Shown piece after piece: positions 15,099 to 22,914 of a DNA stretch of 42,500 bases. Source of the DNA: Clostridiales bacterium (GTDB lineage: Bacteria; Bacillota; Clostridia; Oscillospirales; Oscillospiraceae). The notes under the pieces were generated by a model, which did no database searches, was not told the origin of the DNA, and saw only the letters and a program-made list of their open reading frames with translations. Position 1 is the stretch's first letter. The number at the start of each line of letters is the position of its first letter. Location of the stretch: positions 1 through 42,500 of the forward strand of contig SFPN01000030.1 of the NCBI GenBank assembly GCA_004551945.1, read 5' to 3'. The translations under genes were made by a program, and so were the position numbers.

Positions 15099-16415
15099 GA
15101 GCCCCAGCTTCTTTGCCTGGGCGGTGAGCTCGCCCCGGCAGTCGGGGTGGGCAATGTCGATGAGCGCTTTGGCCCGGTCCCGGACGGTCAGGTGCTTCAG
15201 ATTCACCATGCCGTACTCCGTCACCACATACTCCACGTCGGACCGGGGGGTGGTGACAATGGTAGCCGGGGGGAAATAAGGCACGATGCGGCTTTTGGGG
15301 GCGCCGTCGGGGCTTGTCCCCAGGGTGGACTTGAAGGCCAGGAAGGACTTGCCCCCCTTGGCCATCTGGGCCCCCCGGACGTAATCCCCCTGACCGCCGG
15401 TGCCGCTGAACTGACGGCCTCCCATCCCCTCCGCCGCCACCTGGCCGAAGAGGTCGATGGACATGGCAGTGTTGATGGAGATCATGTTGTCGTTTTGGGC
15501 GATGTTGATGGGGCTGTTCACCACCGGGAAGGGGGCAAAGAACATGTCCTCGTTGTGGTCCAGAAATTCGTACAGCTCCCTGGACCCAAAGGCAAAGCCC
15601 ACCACCGACCGGTGGGGGATGAACTTGGGCCGGCTGTTGTTGATGACCCCGGCCTTCATGAGGGCCATGATGGAGTCGGACATCATCTCCGTGTGGCAGC
15701 CCAGGTCGTTCTTGTCCATGAGGCCGTAGCCCACGGCGTTGGCTACCCCGCCGATGCCCAGCTGGATGCAGGCCCCGTCGGGGATCTGGTCCAGCAGGAA
15801 CCGGGACATGGCGGCGGTCTCCTGGTCGGCCTCCATGGGGCCGCCGGGGACGGTCTCCTTCTCCACGTCCGCCCAGACCACATGCCTGGCCTGGGAGATG
15901 TGGATTTTGGTCCGCTCTCCCGAGACGTAGGGGGCAAACCGGTTGATGTGCAGAACGATGTTGTCCGTCTCCTCCTGGATGAAGGGGTGCATGCAGCAGC
16001 CGGAGGCTCCGAAGCTCATGTACCCCTCCTCGTCAGGGAGGGACACGTCGAAAAAGGCGATGTCCGGGTGGAAGGTGTGGCGGCACCACTGGTCCACCTG
16101 GCCCAGGTGGACGGAGGTGTAGTCCGCCCGCCCCGCCCACAGGGCCCGGCGGTCCTCATACCCGACGAAGTAAGTGGAGATGCGGAAGGCGTCCGGGTTG
16201 GCGCAGTCCAGGAAGGCCATGGGGGGAATGATGTTGGAGCAGCCGATGGTGACCCCCTCCAGCTCCTGGGAGCGGGCGGCCAGGGCGTCGGCAATGGCCC
16301 GGGCGTAGCTGGTGCAGCAGCCGATGTACACGTTCTGGCCGCTCTGCACCAGGGCCGCCGCTTGGGCGGCGGTGATGGTCTTGGCGTCAAACTCCTGTTT
16401 CAGCAAATCGTTCAT
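15093..16415 (-). CDS. Acetyl-CoA hydrolase/transferase family CoA-transferase (4-hydroxybutyrate or butyryl-CoA:acetate type)
   Basis: 440 aa. Family I CoA-transferases pass CoA between acyl groups through a glutamyl-CoA thioester. The catalytic glutamate is E243 in CHTEMMSD, preceded by the CoA-binding loop IQLGIGGVANAV (218-229) and followed by SGTGGQGDYVRGA (337-349), all typical of the Cat1/AbfT/But group. In a butyrate producer the likely reaction is butyryl-CoA plus acetate, but 4-hydroxybutyrate or another acid cannot be excluded by reading. The start at 16415 is four bases after the CAT-like stop with GAGG overlapping that stop, which implies translational coupling. It is not next to the beta-oxidation genes, about 3 kb away on the other side of the lipoproteins. 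Confidence 0.88.
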   Translation of the reverse strand: MNDLLKQEFDAKTITAAQAAALVQSGQNVYIGCCTSYARAIADALAARSQELEGVTIGCSNIIPPMAFLDCANPDAFRISTYFVGYEDRRALWAGRADYTSVHLGQVDQWCRHTFHPDIAFFDVSLPDEEGYMSFGASGCCMHPFIQEETDNIVLHINRFAPYVSGERTKIHISQARHVVWADVEKETVPGGPMEADQETAAMSRFLLDQIPDGACIQLGIGGVANAVGYGLMDKNDLGCHTEMMSDSIMALMKAGVINNSRPKFIPHRSVVGFAFGSRELYEFLDHNEDMFFAPFPVVNSPINIAQNDNMISINTAMSIDLFGQVAAEGMGGRQFSGTGGQGDYVRGAQMAKGGKSFLAFKSTLGTSPDGAPKSRIVPYFPPATIVTTPRSDVEYVVTEYGMVNLKHLTVRDRAKALIDIAHPDCRGELTAQAKKLGLI

Positions 16416-16419
16416 GGGC

Positions 16420-17076
16420 TTACCTCGGTTCCAGATGAAGGGGGATGGTGTCCAGCAGGGCTTGAAGGTCCCGGACAAACTGGGCGGTGTGCCAGCCGTC
16501 GGCGGCGGCGTGGGAGATGTTGATGGCCATGGCCATCCGAACCTTGTCCCCCTCCCGGACCATCTGGCCGCAGGTGATCACCGGGAACAGGTTGGGCTGA
16601 CCCCCGGACACCGTGGATGCGTAGCCGGTGAAGTCCAGCCAGGGCGCGCAGGAGATACAGTAGAAATTGGCGGGCTGGCCGGGCTTGGCCTTGATGCCGT
16701 GGTTGTCCCCGTAGGCCACCTGGTCTGCCTGGAAGTTCTGGTAAAACTGAGAGAAATCCTCGCTGTGCTCCGTCCACAGATCGGAGAAGGTGTGGTCGTC
16801 CGGGTGGAAGATGGTGTAGTTGGGGTGGAGCACGTCATGGGTGCCCGGGTTGCCCTCCTGGTCCACCCCCATGCGGAAGGCCGGGTGGGACAGCATGGTG
16901 TGGGACACGCACCAGATGAAGCTGGGGTAAAATTTCAGCCCCTGGTCCCGGAGCATGGCCTGAAAGCGGGTCAGGTCCAGCTGGACGGTGACGGAGTATC
17001 CGCAGGGCAAGATATTGCGGTAGTAATGAAAATGCTCCCGGCGGGGCCAGGTGGACAGGTCAATGGGGGTGAACAT
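16420..17076 (-). CDS. Chloramphenicol acetyltransferase-fold protein
   Basis: 218 aa, the standard CAT length. N-terminal WPRREHFHYYRN and CGYSVTVQLDLT match the CAT pattern. The active-site motif is SHAAADGWH with the catalytic histidine at H189 and D193-G194; classical resistance CATs have HH-x-x-C-DG-x-H, so the first His and the Cys are replaced. Such divergent chromosomal CAT-fold enzymes are widespread and need not acetylate chloramphenicol. It lies between a DMT exporter and a CoA-transferase in one operon, so an acetyl-CoA-dependent step on an exported metabolite is possible but unproven. Confidence 0.85.
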   Translation of the reverse strand: MFTPIDLSTWPRREHFHYYRNILPCGYSVTVQLDLTRFQAMLRDQGLKFYPSFIWCVSHTMLSHPAFRMGVDQEGNPGTHDVLHPNYTIFHPDDHTFSDLWTEHSEDFSQFYQNFQADQVAYGDNHGIKAKPGQPANFYCISCAPWLDFTGYASTVSGGQPNLFPVITCGQMVREGDKVRMAMAINISHAAADGWHTAQFVRDLQALLDTIPLHLEPR

Positions 17077-17099
17077 AAACAGTCTCCTTTGTGGGATGG

Positions 17100-18089
17100 T
17101 TATGGCCGGGGGGCGGCGTCCTCCAGGGCGCGGCTGGCTTTCCGCACCCGCAGGGCCTCCGGCAGGATGCCCAGCAGGCTGCCAATGAGGAACATGACGA
17201 TGCCCAGGATGATGGGGCTGGTGATGGCCTCCCCCAGCACCGCCAGGGCCACGATGGGAGCCAGAATGGGCTTAAAGAAGAACACCAGGCTGCCGTGAGT
17301 GGCGCTGGTCTTTTCAATGGCCAGCATGTGGAACACATAGCCCGCGGCGCAGTTGACAATGCCGATGAACAGGAAGTAGGGCAGGGTGGTGAGATTGATG
17401 CCCTGGAGGAAGGGAACGTCCTGGAAAAGCTCCAGCCCCACCGCTCCGAAGAAGGCCCGGCCCGGGCCGGTGCGGCCCAGCAGGAGGATCAGGAACAACT
17501 CCGCCGCGCCGAAGAGAAAGCTGCAGCAGGTAACCACGATGCTGCCCACCTGGGCGGTTTTTTTCTTCCCCATCACCGCGTACAGGGCGAAGAAGAGGGC
17601 GGCCAGGATGGTGAGCAGGATGCTCTTGACGCTGAACGCGCCGCCGCCGAAGGGATTCATGATGGCCAGAATCCCCAGGATCTCAAAGACCAGGGCCAGG
17701 ATGTTGTTCCAGTGGATGGCCTCGTGGAGGATGAGGAAGGCCAGCATGGTGACGAAAATGGGGTTGCCGGAGAAGATCACCGCCACGATGTTGGCCTGGC
17801 CGCAGGTGATGGCCAGCTGGTAGAACACCATGCCCAGGGGAACATTCAGCAGGCCGGTGAGGGCAAAGTACCGCAGGTCGGCGGCGGTGAGCCGGACCCC
17901 CCGCTTTTTCAGGGCGTGGGCCGCCACGGGGATCAGGCACAGCCCGCCCACCAGAAACCGCTCCATGGTGATTTGGAGGGGGTGGAAGGCCCCGGCCACG
18001 GCGGGGAGCTTGAGGAGAACCTCCATGGTGGAGAAAATCATGGTAGCCAGGGCGATGCACACGCAGCCCAGGGCGAAATCACGGTTCAA
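17100..18089 (-). CDS. DMT-superfamily transporter (EamA repeats)
   Basis: About 329 aa with ten predicted membrane segments arranged as two EamA halves. The first half carries TMERFLVGGLCLIP and FYQLAITCGQANIVAVIFSGNPIFVTMLAFLIL; the second carries PYFLFIGIVNCAAGYVFHMLAIEKTSA and VFFFKPILAPIVALAVLGE, the usual EamA landmarks. The TTG at 18089 is chosen as start because GGGAGG lies seven bases before it. A GTG at 18125 would begin only about five bases after the predicted transcription start and has no ribosome site. Such proteins export amino acids, nucleosides or other small metabolites; substrate unknown. First gene of the operon. Confidence 0.85.
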   Translation of the reverse strand: MNRDFALGCVCIALATMIFSTMEVLLKLPAVAGAFHPLQITMERFLVGGLCLIPVAAHALKKRGVRLTAADLRYFALTGLLNVPLGMVFYQLAITCGQANIVAVIFSGNPIFVTMLAFLILHEAIHWNNILALVFEILGILAIMNPFGGGAFSVKSILLTILAALFFALYAVMGKKKTAQVGSIVVTCCSFLFGAAELFLILLLGRTGPGRAFFGAVGLELFQDVPFLQGINLTTLPYFLFIGIVNCAAGYVFHMLAIEKTSATHGSLVFFFKPILAPIVALAVLGEAITSPIILGIVMFLIGSLLGILPEALRVRKASRALEDAAPRP

Positions 18090-18136
18090 TGGAAACGCCT
18101 CCCAGAACAGAAAAATGGTAGACACACTGGTATTCC

Positions 18137-18164
18137 ATTATAGCCTATTTGGGGAAAAATGCAA
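18137..18164 (-). promoter_or_regulatory. Promoter of the DMT-CAT-CoA-transferase-NifX operon
   Basis: On the minus strand TTGCAT (18164-18159), 16-nt spacer and TATAAT (18142-18137). Its position decides in favour of the TTG start at 18089 for the transporter. Confidence 0.7.
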
Positions 18165-18231
18165 GGGCCCTCGGGGCGCGCCTGCCCGGCGGGGGCGTGC
18201 GGGTTCCTGCGTGTGTGCACAGACGGAATGC

Positions 18232-18261
18232 AAAAAAGCGCCCGAAGCTCGGGCGCTTTTT
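18232..18261 (-). terminator. Terminator of the flavoprotein operon
   Basis: AGCGCCCGA-agc-TCGGGCGCT is flanked by A-runs and T-runs on both sides; on the minus strand it ends the gene finishing at 18283. Confidence 0.9.
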
Positions 18262-18282
18262 GATGCAGGTTGGGAGGAAGAA

Positions 18283-20340
18283 TTACTCTTCCACTTCGTT
18301 CTCCCGGATGCGCAGGGCGCCGGTGGGGCAGGCGTTGGCGCACTCCAGGCAGTCCACGCAGCCGCGGATGGCGTCGCTCTGGAGGAACTCCGGACGGATC
18401 ACGGTGTCGAAGCCGCGGCCCACCAGGTCGATGATGCCCTTGCCCACCACTTCGCTGCAGATGCGCACGCACTGGCCGCAGAGGATGCACTTGCCCTGGT
18501 CCCGCTCGATGGCCACCAGGCGCTTCTCCTTGTAGCTGGGGTGCACCTTGCCGGTGCCCTTGATCCGGGCGATGCGCTCGGGCTTGAGCTCGTACAGGTT
18601 GGCGCAGCGGATGAGCTTACACTCCTCGAAGTCGTGGCAGCCGCAGTCCAGGCAGCGGGCGGCCTCGGCCCGGGCCTGAGCCTCGGTGAAGCCCAGGTTG
18701 ATCTCCTGGAAGTCGTGCTTGCGCTCCTCGGGAGGCCGCACGTTCATCTTGGTGCGGGGCAGCTTGATGTAGTCCTCGAAATACTCGGGGGACACGTCCT
18801 TCACGGACAGGTAGGTCTTGTGGTAAGGCACATCCACCCCGTTCAGGTACAGGTCCACCACCTTGGCGCAGCGGCGGGCCTCGCCGATGGCTTCGATGGC
18901 GATGGACGCGCCCTTGTTGGTGGCGTCGCCCACGGCGAACACGCCCTCTACAGAGGTGCGGTAGCTGGTCTCGTCGGCGGCGATGATGCCCTTGCGGTTG
19001 AGCTCCACGCTCTCGAAGCCGGCCACGTTGGCCTTCTGGCCGATGGCGGCGATGACGCAGGTCACCGGCAGGACCTCGAACTTGCCGGGCACGGGCACAG
19101 GACGGCGGCGGCCGGACTCGTCAGGCTCGCCCAGCTCCATAACCTGGAGCTTGATCTCCTTGACCTTCCCGTTCTCCCCGATGATCTCGGCGGGATTGGT
19201 GAGGAACTTATAGATAACGCCCTCTTCCCGGGACTCGTCGATCTCGATCTGCTCAGCGGGCATTTCCTTCTCGGTGCGCCGGTAGACCACGTAGACCTCC
19301 TTGGCGCCCAGACGGACGGCGGTGCGGCAGGCGTCCATGGCGGTGTTGCCGCCGCCCACCACGGCCACCTTGTCGCCGATGTCGGGCTTCTCCCCCAGGG
19401 CAACCCGCTGGAGGAAGTCGATGCCGCCCATGACGCCCTCCAGCTCCTCGCCGGGGCAGCCCACGGGCATGCTCTCCCAGGCGCCGATGGCCAGAACCAC
19501 AGCGTCGTACTTGCTCTTGAACTCCTCGAAGGTAGCGTCCACCCCGATGCGGTAGTTGTTCTTCATCTCCACACCCAGGGAGGCGATTTCGGCGATTTCC
19601 TCGTCCAGCACCTTCTTGGGCAGGCGGTACTCGGGGATGCCGTACCGGAGCATACCGCCCATCTGGGGCATGGCGTCCACGATGGTCACCCGGTGGCCCT
19701 TCAGAGACAGGTAGTAAGCAGCGGTGAGGCCGCCGGGGCCGCCGCCGATGATGCCCACCCGCTTGCCGGTGGCGGCAGCCTTGGCGGGGAGGTAGCCGCC
19801 GGCGGCGATGACCCGGTCAGCGGCGAAATACTTCAGGTAGGAAATGGAGATGGCCTCCTCCACCATCTGCCGGCGGCAGCCGCCCTCGCAGGGATGGGGG
19901 CAGACGCGGCCAATGGAGGCGGGGATGGGCAGGCGCTCCTTCAGGATGCGCACGGCCTCCTTGTCATCCCCCCGGGCGATGGCCTGGATGTAGCCCTGGG
20001 CGTTGACGCTGGCGGGGCACTTCAGCACGCAGGGACCCCGGCAGTCGCCGTCGTGGTCGCTCATGAGCAGCTCGATGCTGGTCTTGCGGGTGCGGACCAC
20101 CCGCTCGGACTCGGTGTCAATCACCTGGCCGTCGGTGGCCACGGTGGAGCAGGCCCGCAGGAGCTTGGGGCTGCCCTCGGCCTCCACCACGCACAGGGAA
20201 CAGCCGCCGTAGTGCTTCAGCTGGCCGTTGTGGCAGAGGTTGGGGATGGCAATGCCGTTTTCTTCGGCGATCTCCAGGAGGGTCTGGCCGGGCTTGCCGG
20301 TACACACTTTACCATTGATGGTTACTTTGATCTTTTTCAT
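18283..20340 (-). CDS. NfnB/GltD-like FAD oxidoreductase with N-terminal [2Fe-2S] and C-terminal ferredoxin domains
   Basis: 685 aa. Residues 1-75 are a plant-type/NuoG-like [2Fe-2S] domain (C36, C47, C50, C64). Next comes the GltD/NfnB iron-sulfur region (GDCRGPCVLKCP; CPHPCEGGCRR), then two Rossmann folds for FAD and NAD(P) (GKRVGIIGGGPGGLTAAYYL; VAVVGGGNTAMDACRTAVRLG). The C-terminus has two 4Fe-4S motifs (CILCGQCVRICSEV; CVDCLECANACPTGA). This architecture fits the NfnB-like subunit (StnC) of the Sporomusa-type transhydrogenase, which couples NADH, NADPH and ferredoxin. A glutamate synthase role is less likely because no GltB is adjacent and the partner 17 nt upstream is NuoEF-like. Cytoplasmic. 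Confidence 0.85.
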   Translation of the reverse strand: MKKIKVTINGKVCTGKPGQTLLEIAEENGIAIPNLCHNGQLKHYGGCSLCVVEAEGSPKLLRACSTVATDGQVIDTESERVVRTRKTSIELLMSDHDGDCRGPCVLKCPASVNAQGYIQAIARGDDKEAVRILKERLPIPASIGRVCPHPCEGGCRRQMVEEAISISYLKYFAADRVIAAGGYLPAKAAATGKRVGIIGGGPGGLTAAYYLSLKGHRVTIVDAMPQMGGMLRYGIPEYRLPKKVLDEEIAEIASLGVEMKNNYRIGVDATFEEFKSKYDAVVLAIGAWESMPVGCPGEELEGVMGGIDFLQRVALGEKPDIGDKVAVVGGGNTAMDACRTAVRLGAKEVYVVYRRTEKEMPAEQIEIDESREEGVIYKFLTNPAEIIGENGKVKEIKLQVMELGEPDESGRRRPVPVPGKFEVLPVTCVIAAIGQKANVAGFESVELNRKGIIAADETSYRTSVEGVFAVGDATNKGASIAIEAIGEARRCAKVVDLYLNGVDVPYHKTYLSVKDVSPEYFEDYIKLPRTKMNVRPPEERKHDFQEINLGFTEAQARAEAARCLDCGCHDFEECKLIRCANLYELKPERIARIKGTGKVHPSYKEKRLVAIERDQGKCILCGQCVRICSEVVGKGIIDLVGRGFDTVIRPEFLQSDAIRGCVDCLECANACPTGALRIRENEVEE

Positions 20341-20357
20341 GGTGACGCCCTCCTTCC

Positions 20358-22598
20358 TTACTCTACGATGATGGCGTCGAACTTACAGGAGCTCACGCAC
20401 TGCTTGCACTTGATGCAGGCAGCCTGATTGATGATGTGAGGCTCCTTCCGCTCGCCGCTGATGCACTCCACGGGACACTTCCGGGCGCAGAGGGTGCAGC
20501 CCTTGCACTTCACCGGGTCAATGGAGATGGTCAGCAGCGCGGAGCACTCTCCGGCAGGACACTTCTTGTCCCGGATGTGGGCTTCGTACTCGTCCCGGAA
20601 ATACCGGATGGTGGTGAGGACGGGGTTGGGGGCCGTCTGGCCCAGGCCGCAGAGAGCGCCGTCCTTGATGGACACGCACAGCTCCTCCAGCAGCTCAATG
20701 TCCCCTTCCTGGCCTTCACCCTCGCAGATGCGGTCCAGGATCTCCTTCATGCGGGTGGTGCCGATGCGGCAGGGGACGCACTTGCCGCAGGATTCCCGGG
20801 CGGTGAAGTCCAGGAAGAACCGGGCGATGTTCACCATACAGGTGGAGTCGTCCATGACCACCATGCCGCCGGAGCCCATGATGGCGCCGGTGGCGGAGAG
20901 GGCCTTGTAGTCGATGGGGGTGTCGGCCAGCTCGGCGGGGATACAGCCGCCGGAGGGGCCGCCCATCTGAACCGCCTTATACTTGCGGCCGTTCTTGATG
21001 CCGCCGGCAATGTCGAAGATAACGTCCTTCAGGGAGTTGCCCATGGGCACCTCCACCAGGCCGCCCCGCTGGACCTTGCCGGTGAGGGCGAAGACCTTGG
21101 TGCCCTTGGAGTTTTCCGTGCCCATGGCGGCAAAGGCTGCGCCGCCGTTGTTCAGAATCCAGGCCACGTTGGCAAAGGTCTCCACGTTGTTGATGTTGGA
21201 GGGCTCGTTTAAGTAACCGCTCTGGGCGGGGAAGGGAGGCTTCAGGCGGGGCATACCGCGCTTGCCTTCCATGGACTCGATGAGGGCGGTCTCCTCGCCG
21301 CAGACGAAGGCGCCTGCGCCGATCTTGATGGACAGGTCGCAGGAGAAGCCGGTGCCCAGGATGTTCTCGCCCAGCAGGCCGCGGCTTCTGGCCTGCTCAA
21401 TGGCCAGCCCTAAATGCTCCACAGCCAGGGGGTACTCAGCACGGATGTACACATACATGTCCTTGGCCCCAATGGCGTACGCGCCGATGAGCATGCCCTC
21501 GATGAGGCTGTGGGGGTCGGACTCGATGACGGCCCGGTCCATGAATGCGCCGGGGTCGCCCTCGTCGGCGTTGCAGATGAGGTGCTTGTTCTCCCCTTCT
21601 GCCTGGCGGGCGGCGTTCCACTTAAACCAGGTGGGGAAGCCTGCGCCGCCGCGGCCGGCCAGACCGGAGACCTTGATCTCCTCGATGACCTCCTCGGGGG
21701 TCATGTGCAGGGCCTTGTCCAGGGCCTTGTAGCCGTCGTGCTGGATGTAGTCGTCGATGCTGGTGGGGTCCACAACGCCGCAGTGACGCAGGGCCACCCG
21801 CTTCTGCTTCTTCAGGAAGCGAGCGTCCTCGTCGCTGATGAACATGGCCTCCAGCTTGGAAAAGTCCTTGGTGCGGACGGCCTCCACGATGCCCAGGGCG
21901 TCGGTCTCGGTGACCCGGACCAGGCGGTGGAGGAGCTTATCGCCCTCGTAGATATCCACGATGGGCTCCAGGTAACACATGCCGATACAGCCGGTCTTCT
22001 GGACGGTGAAGCTGTCGGTGGCGGTCATGTGGCCGGAGAGGACCTTGGCCACCCGGGCCGCGCCTGCGGACACGCCGCAGCTGCCCTGGCCAACCAGGAT
22101 GCGGATGCCGCCGCCCTCTTCCCGCTTGCGCAGCTCCCGGAGGATCTTGATGGTCTTTTCCGGGGTCAGGTTTCCGTAGGTATCCCCGTTGATCATCATA
22201 ACAGGGGCCAGGGAGCAGCAGCCCAGGCAGGCCACCTCGTTCAGGGTGAACATGCCGTCCTCGGTGGTCTCACCGTTGTGGATGCCCAGCTCCTGGGTGA
22301 TGGCGGTGCGGATGCGCTCGGCGCCGTTGACGTGGCAGGCGGTGCCTTCGCAGAGCATAATCTGATAGGTGCCCATGGGCTTGAGGCGGAAGTAACTATA
22401 GAAGGTGGCCACGCCCATCACCTTAGCGGGGCTGTTGCCGGTCCGTTCCGCCACATGGTAGATCACTTCCTGGGGCAGATAGCCGTAGATAGACTGAGCC
22501 TGCTGCAGGATCATGATCAGGCTGGTGGAGTCCTCCTGATATTGGCGGAGCACGCCTTCCATCAGGGAGAGGTCAACACCTGACTTAAACTCGGTCAT
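20358..22598 (-). CDS. NuoE-NuoF fusion, NADH-binding subunit of a bifurcating-type complex
   Basis: 746 aa. Residues 1-160 are a NuoE-like domain with a thioredoxin-type [2Fe-2S] cluster (C83, C88, C124, C128). Residues 165-240 form a second thioredoxin-like domain (C174, C204, C208). Residues 265-600 are NuoF, with the FMN/NADH loops GRGGAGFPT (315-323) and CNADEGDPG (342-350). The 4Fe-4S site is CGKCVPC (604-610) plus C650. The C-terminus has two ferredoxin motifs (C698-C708 and C728-C738). NuoE and NuoF are normally separate proteins, as in StnA/StnB or HydC/HydB; here they are one chain. ATG 22598 has AAAGGAG eight bases before. No [FeFe] hydrogenase gene is adjacent, so transhydrogenase is favoured. 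Confidence 0.88.
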   Translation of the reverse strand: MTEFKSGVDLSLMEGVLRQYQEDSTSLIMILQQAQSIYGYLPQEVIYHVAERTGNSPAKVMGVATFYSYFRLKPMGTYQIMLCEGTACHVNGAERIRTAITQELGIHNGETTEDGMFTLNEVACLGCCSLAPVMMINGDTYGNLTPEKTIKILRELRKREEGGGIRILVGQGSCGVSAGAARVAKVLSGHMTATDSFTVQKTGCIGMCYLEPIVDIYEGDKLLHRLVRVTETDALGIVEAVRTKDFSKLEAMFISDEDARFLKKQKRVALRHCGVVDPTSIDDYIQHDGYKALDKALHMTPEEVIEEIKVSGLAGRGGAGFPTWFKWNAARQAEGENKHLICNADEGDPGAFMDRAVIESDPHSLIEGMLIGAYAIGAKDMYVYIRAEYPLAVEHLGLAIEQARSRGLLGENILGTGFSCDLSIKIGAGAFVCGEETALIESMEGKRGMPRLKPPFPAQSGYLNEPSNINNVETFANVAWILNNGGAAFAAMGTENSKGTKVFALTGKVQRGGLVEVPMGNSLKDVIFDIAGGIKNGRKYKAVQMGGPSGGCIPAELADTPIDYKALSATGAIMGSGGMVVMDDSTCMVNIARFFLDFTARESCGKCVPCRIGTTRMKEILDRICEGEGQEGDIELLEELCVSIKDGALCGLGQTAPNPVLTTIRYFRDEYEAHIRDKKCPAGECSALLTISIDPVKCKGCTLCARKCPVECISGERKEPHIINQAACIKCKQCVSSCKFDAIIVE

Positions 22599-22706
22599 TG
22601 CTTTCACTCCTTTGGTCGACGAGGAGAAGTTTTAATAATCGGTGTTTGCAGTTTTTTTATCTTATCTTTCATTTTCCTCACATCGTCTTAAAACACGATC
22701 AAGTAA

Positions 22707-22735
22707 ATTATAGTACCGACCCTGACATTTTGCAA
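22707..22735 (-). promoter_or_regulatory. Sigma-A promoter of the flavoprotein operon
   Basis: On the minus strand TTGCAA (22735-22730), 17-nt spacer and TATAAT (22712-22707), about 100 nt before the start at 22598. Confidence 0.7.
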
Positions 22736-22775
22736 GCACAATTCCACCTTCGGTGGACAGAAATTGTGCTTTTTT
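22734..22775 (+). terminator. Strong hairpin upstream of the flavoprotein promoter
   Basis: AAGCACAATT pairs with AATTGTGCTT, with an inner CCACC-TTC-GGTGG stem, followed on the plus strand by T-rich sequence. No plus-strand gene precedes it. It overlaps the -35 box of the minus-strand promoter, so it may be a barrier element or a regulatory site. Confidence 0.5.
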
Positions 22776-22857
22776 CGCCAAAAATTTGCTGCCCCGTCAA
22801 GGCACATCCTTACTCCGCGGACAGTCCTCCCCCCTGTCCGCAGCAAACGCTGCATGC

Positions 22858-22892
22858 AAAAAAGAAGCCCGGCAGGGCCGGACTTCTCTTTT
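22858..22892 (-). terminator. Intrinsic terminator of nrdD
   Basis: On the minus strand a GAAGtCCGGC-cct-GCCGGgCTTC stem (one mismatch) is followed by T6, starting 28 nt after the nrdD stop. A further stem, GCGGACAG against CTGTCCGC, lies at 22817-22842. Confidence 0.85.
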
Positions 22893-22914
22893 GCATCGTT
22901 TGATTCATATTCTG

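Noticed and set aside
16420..17076. Chloramphenicol resistance gene
   Set aside because: The fold is CAT, but the active-site motif is divergent and the gene is embedded in a metabolic operon with host-like codon use.
17830..20427. 865-residue open frame on the plus strand
   Set aside because: Antisense shadow of the NfnB-like flavoprotein and part of the transporter; low-complexity Ala/Gly/Leu/His composition and no motif.
20358..22598. Trimeric bifurcating [FeFe] hydrogenase subunit (HydB)
   Set aside because: The NuoF part fits, but there is no HydA in the operon and the partner is an NfnB/GltD-like protein, so a transhydrogenase is favoured. It stays possible if HydA is elsewhere.
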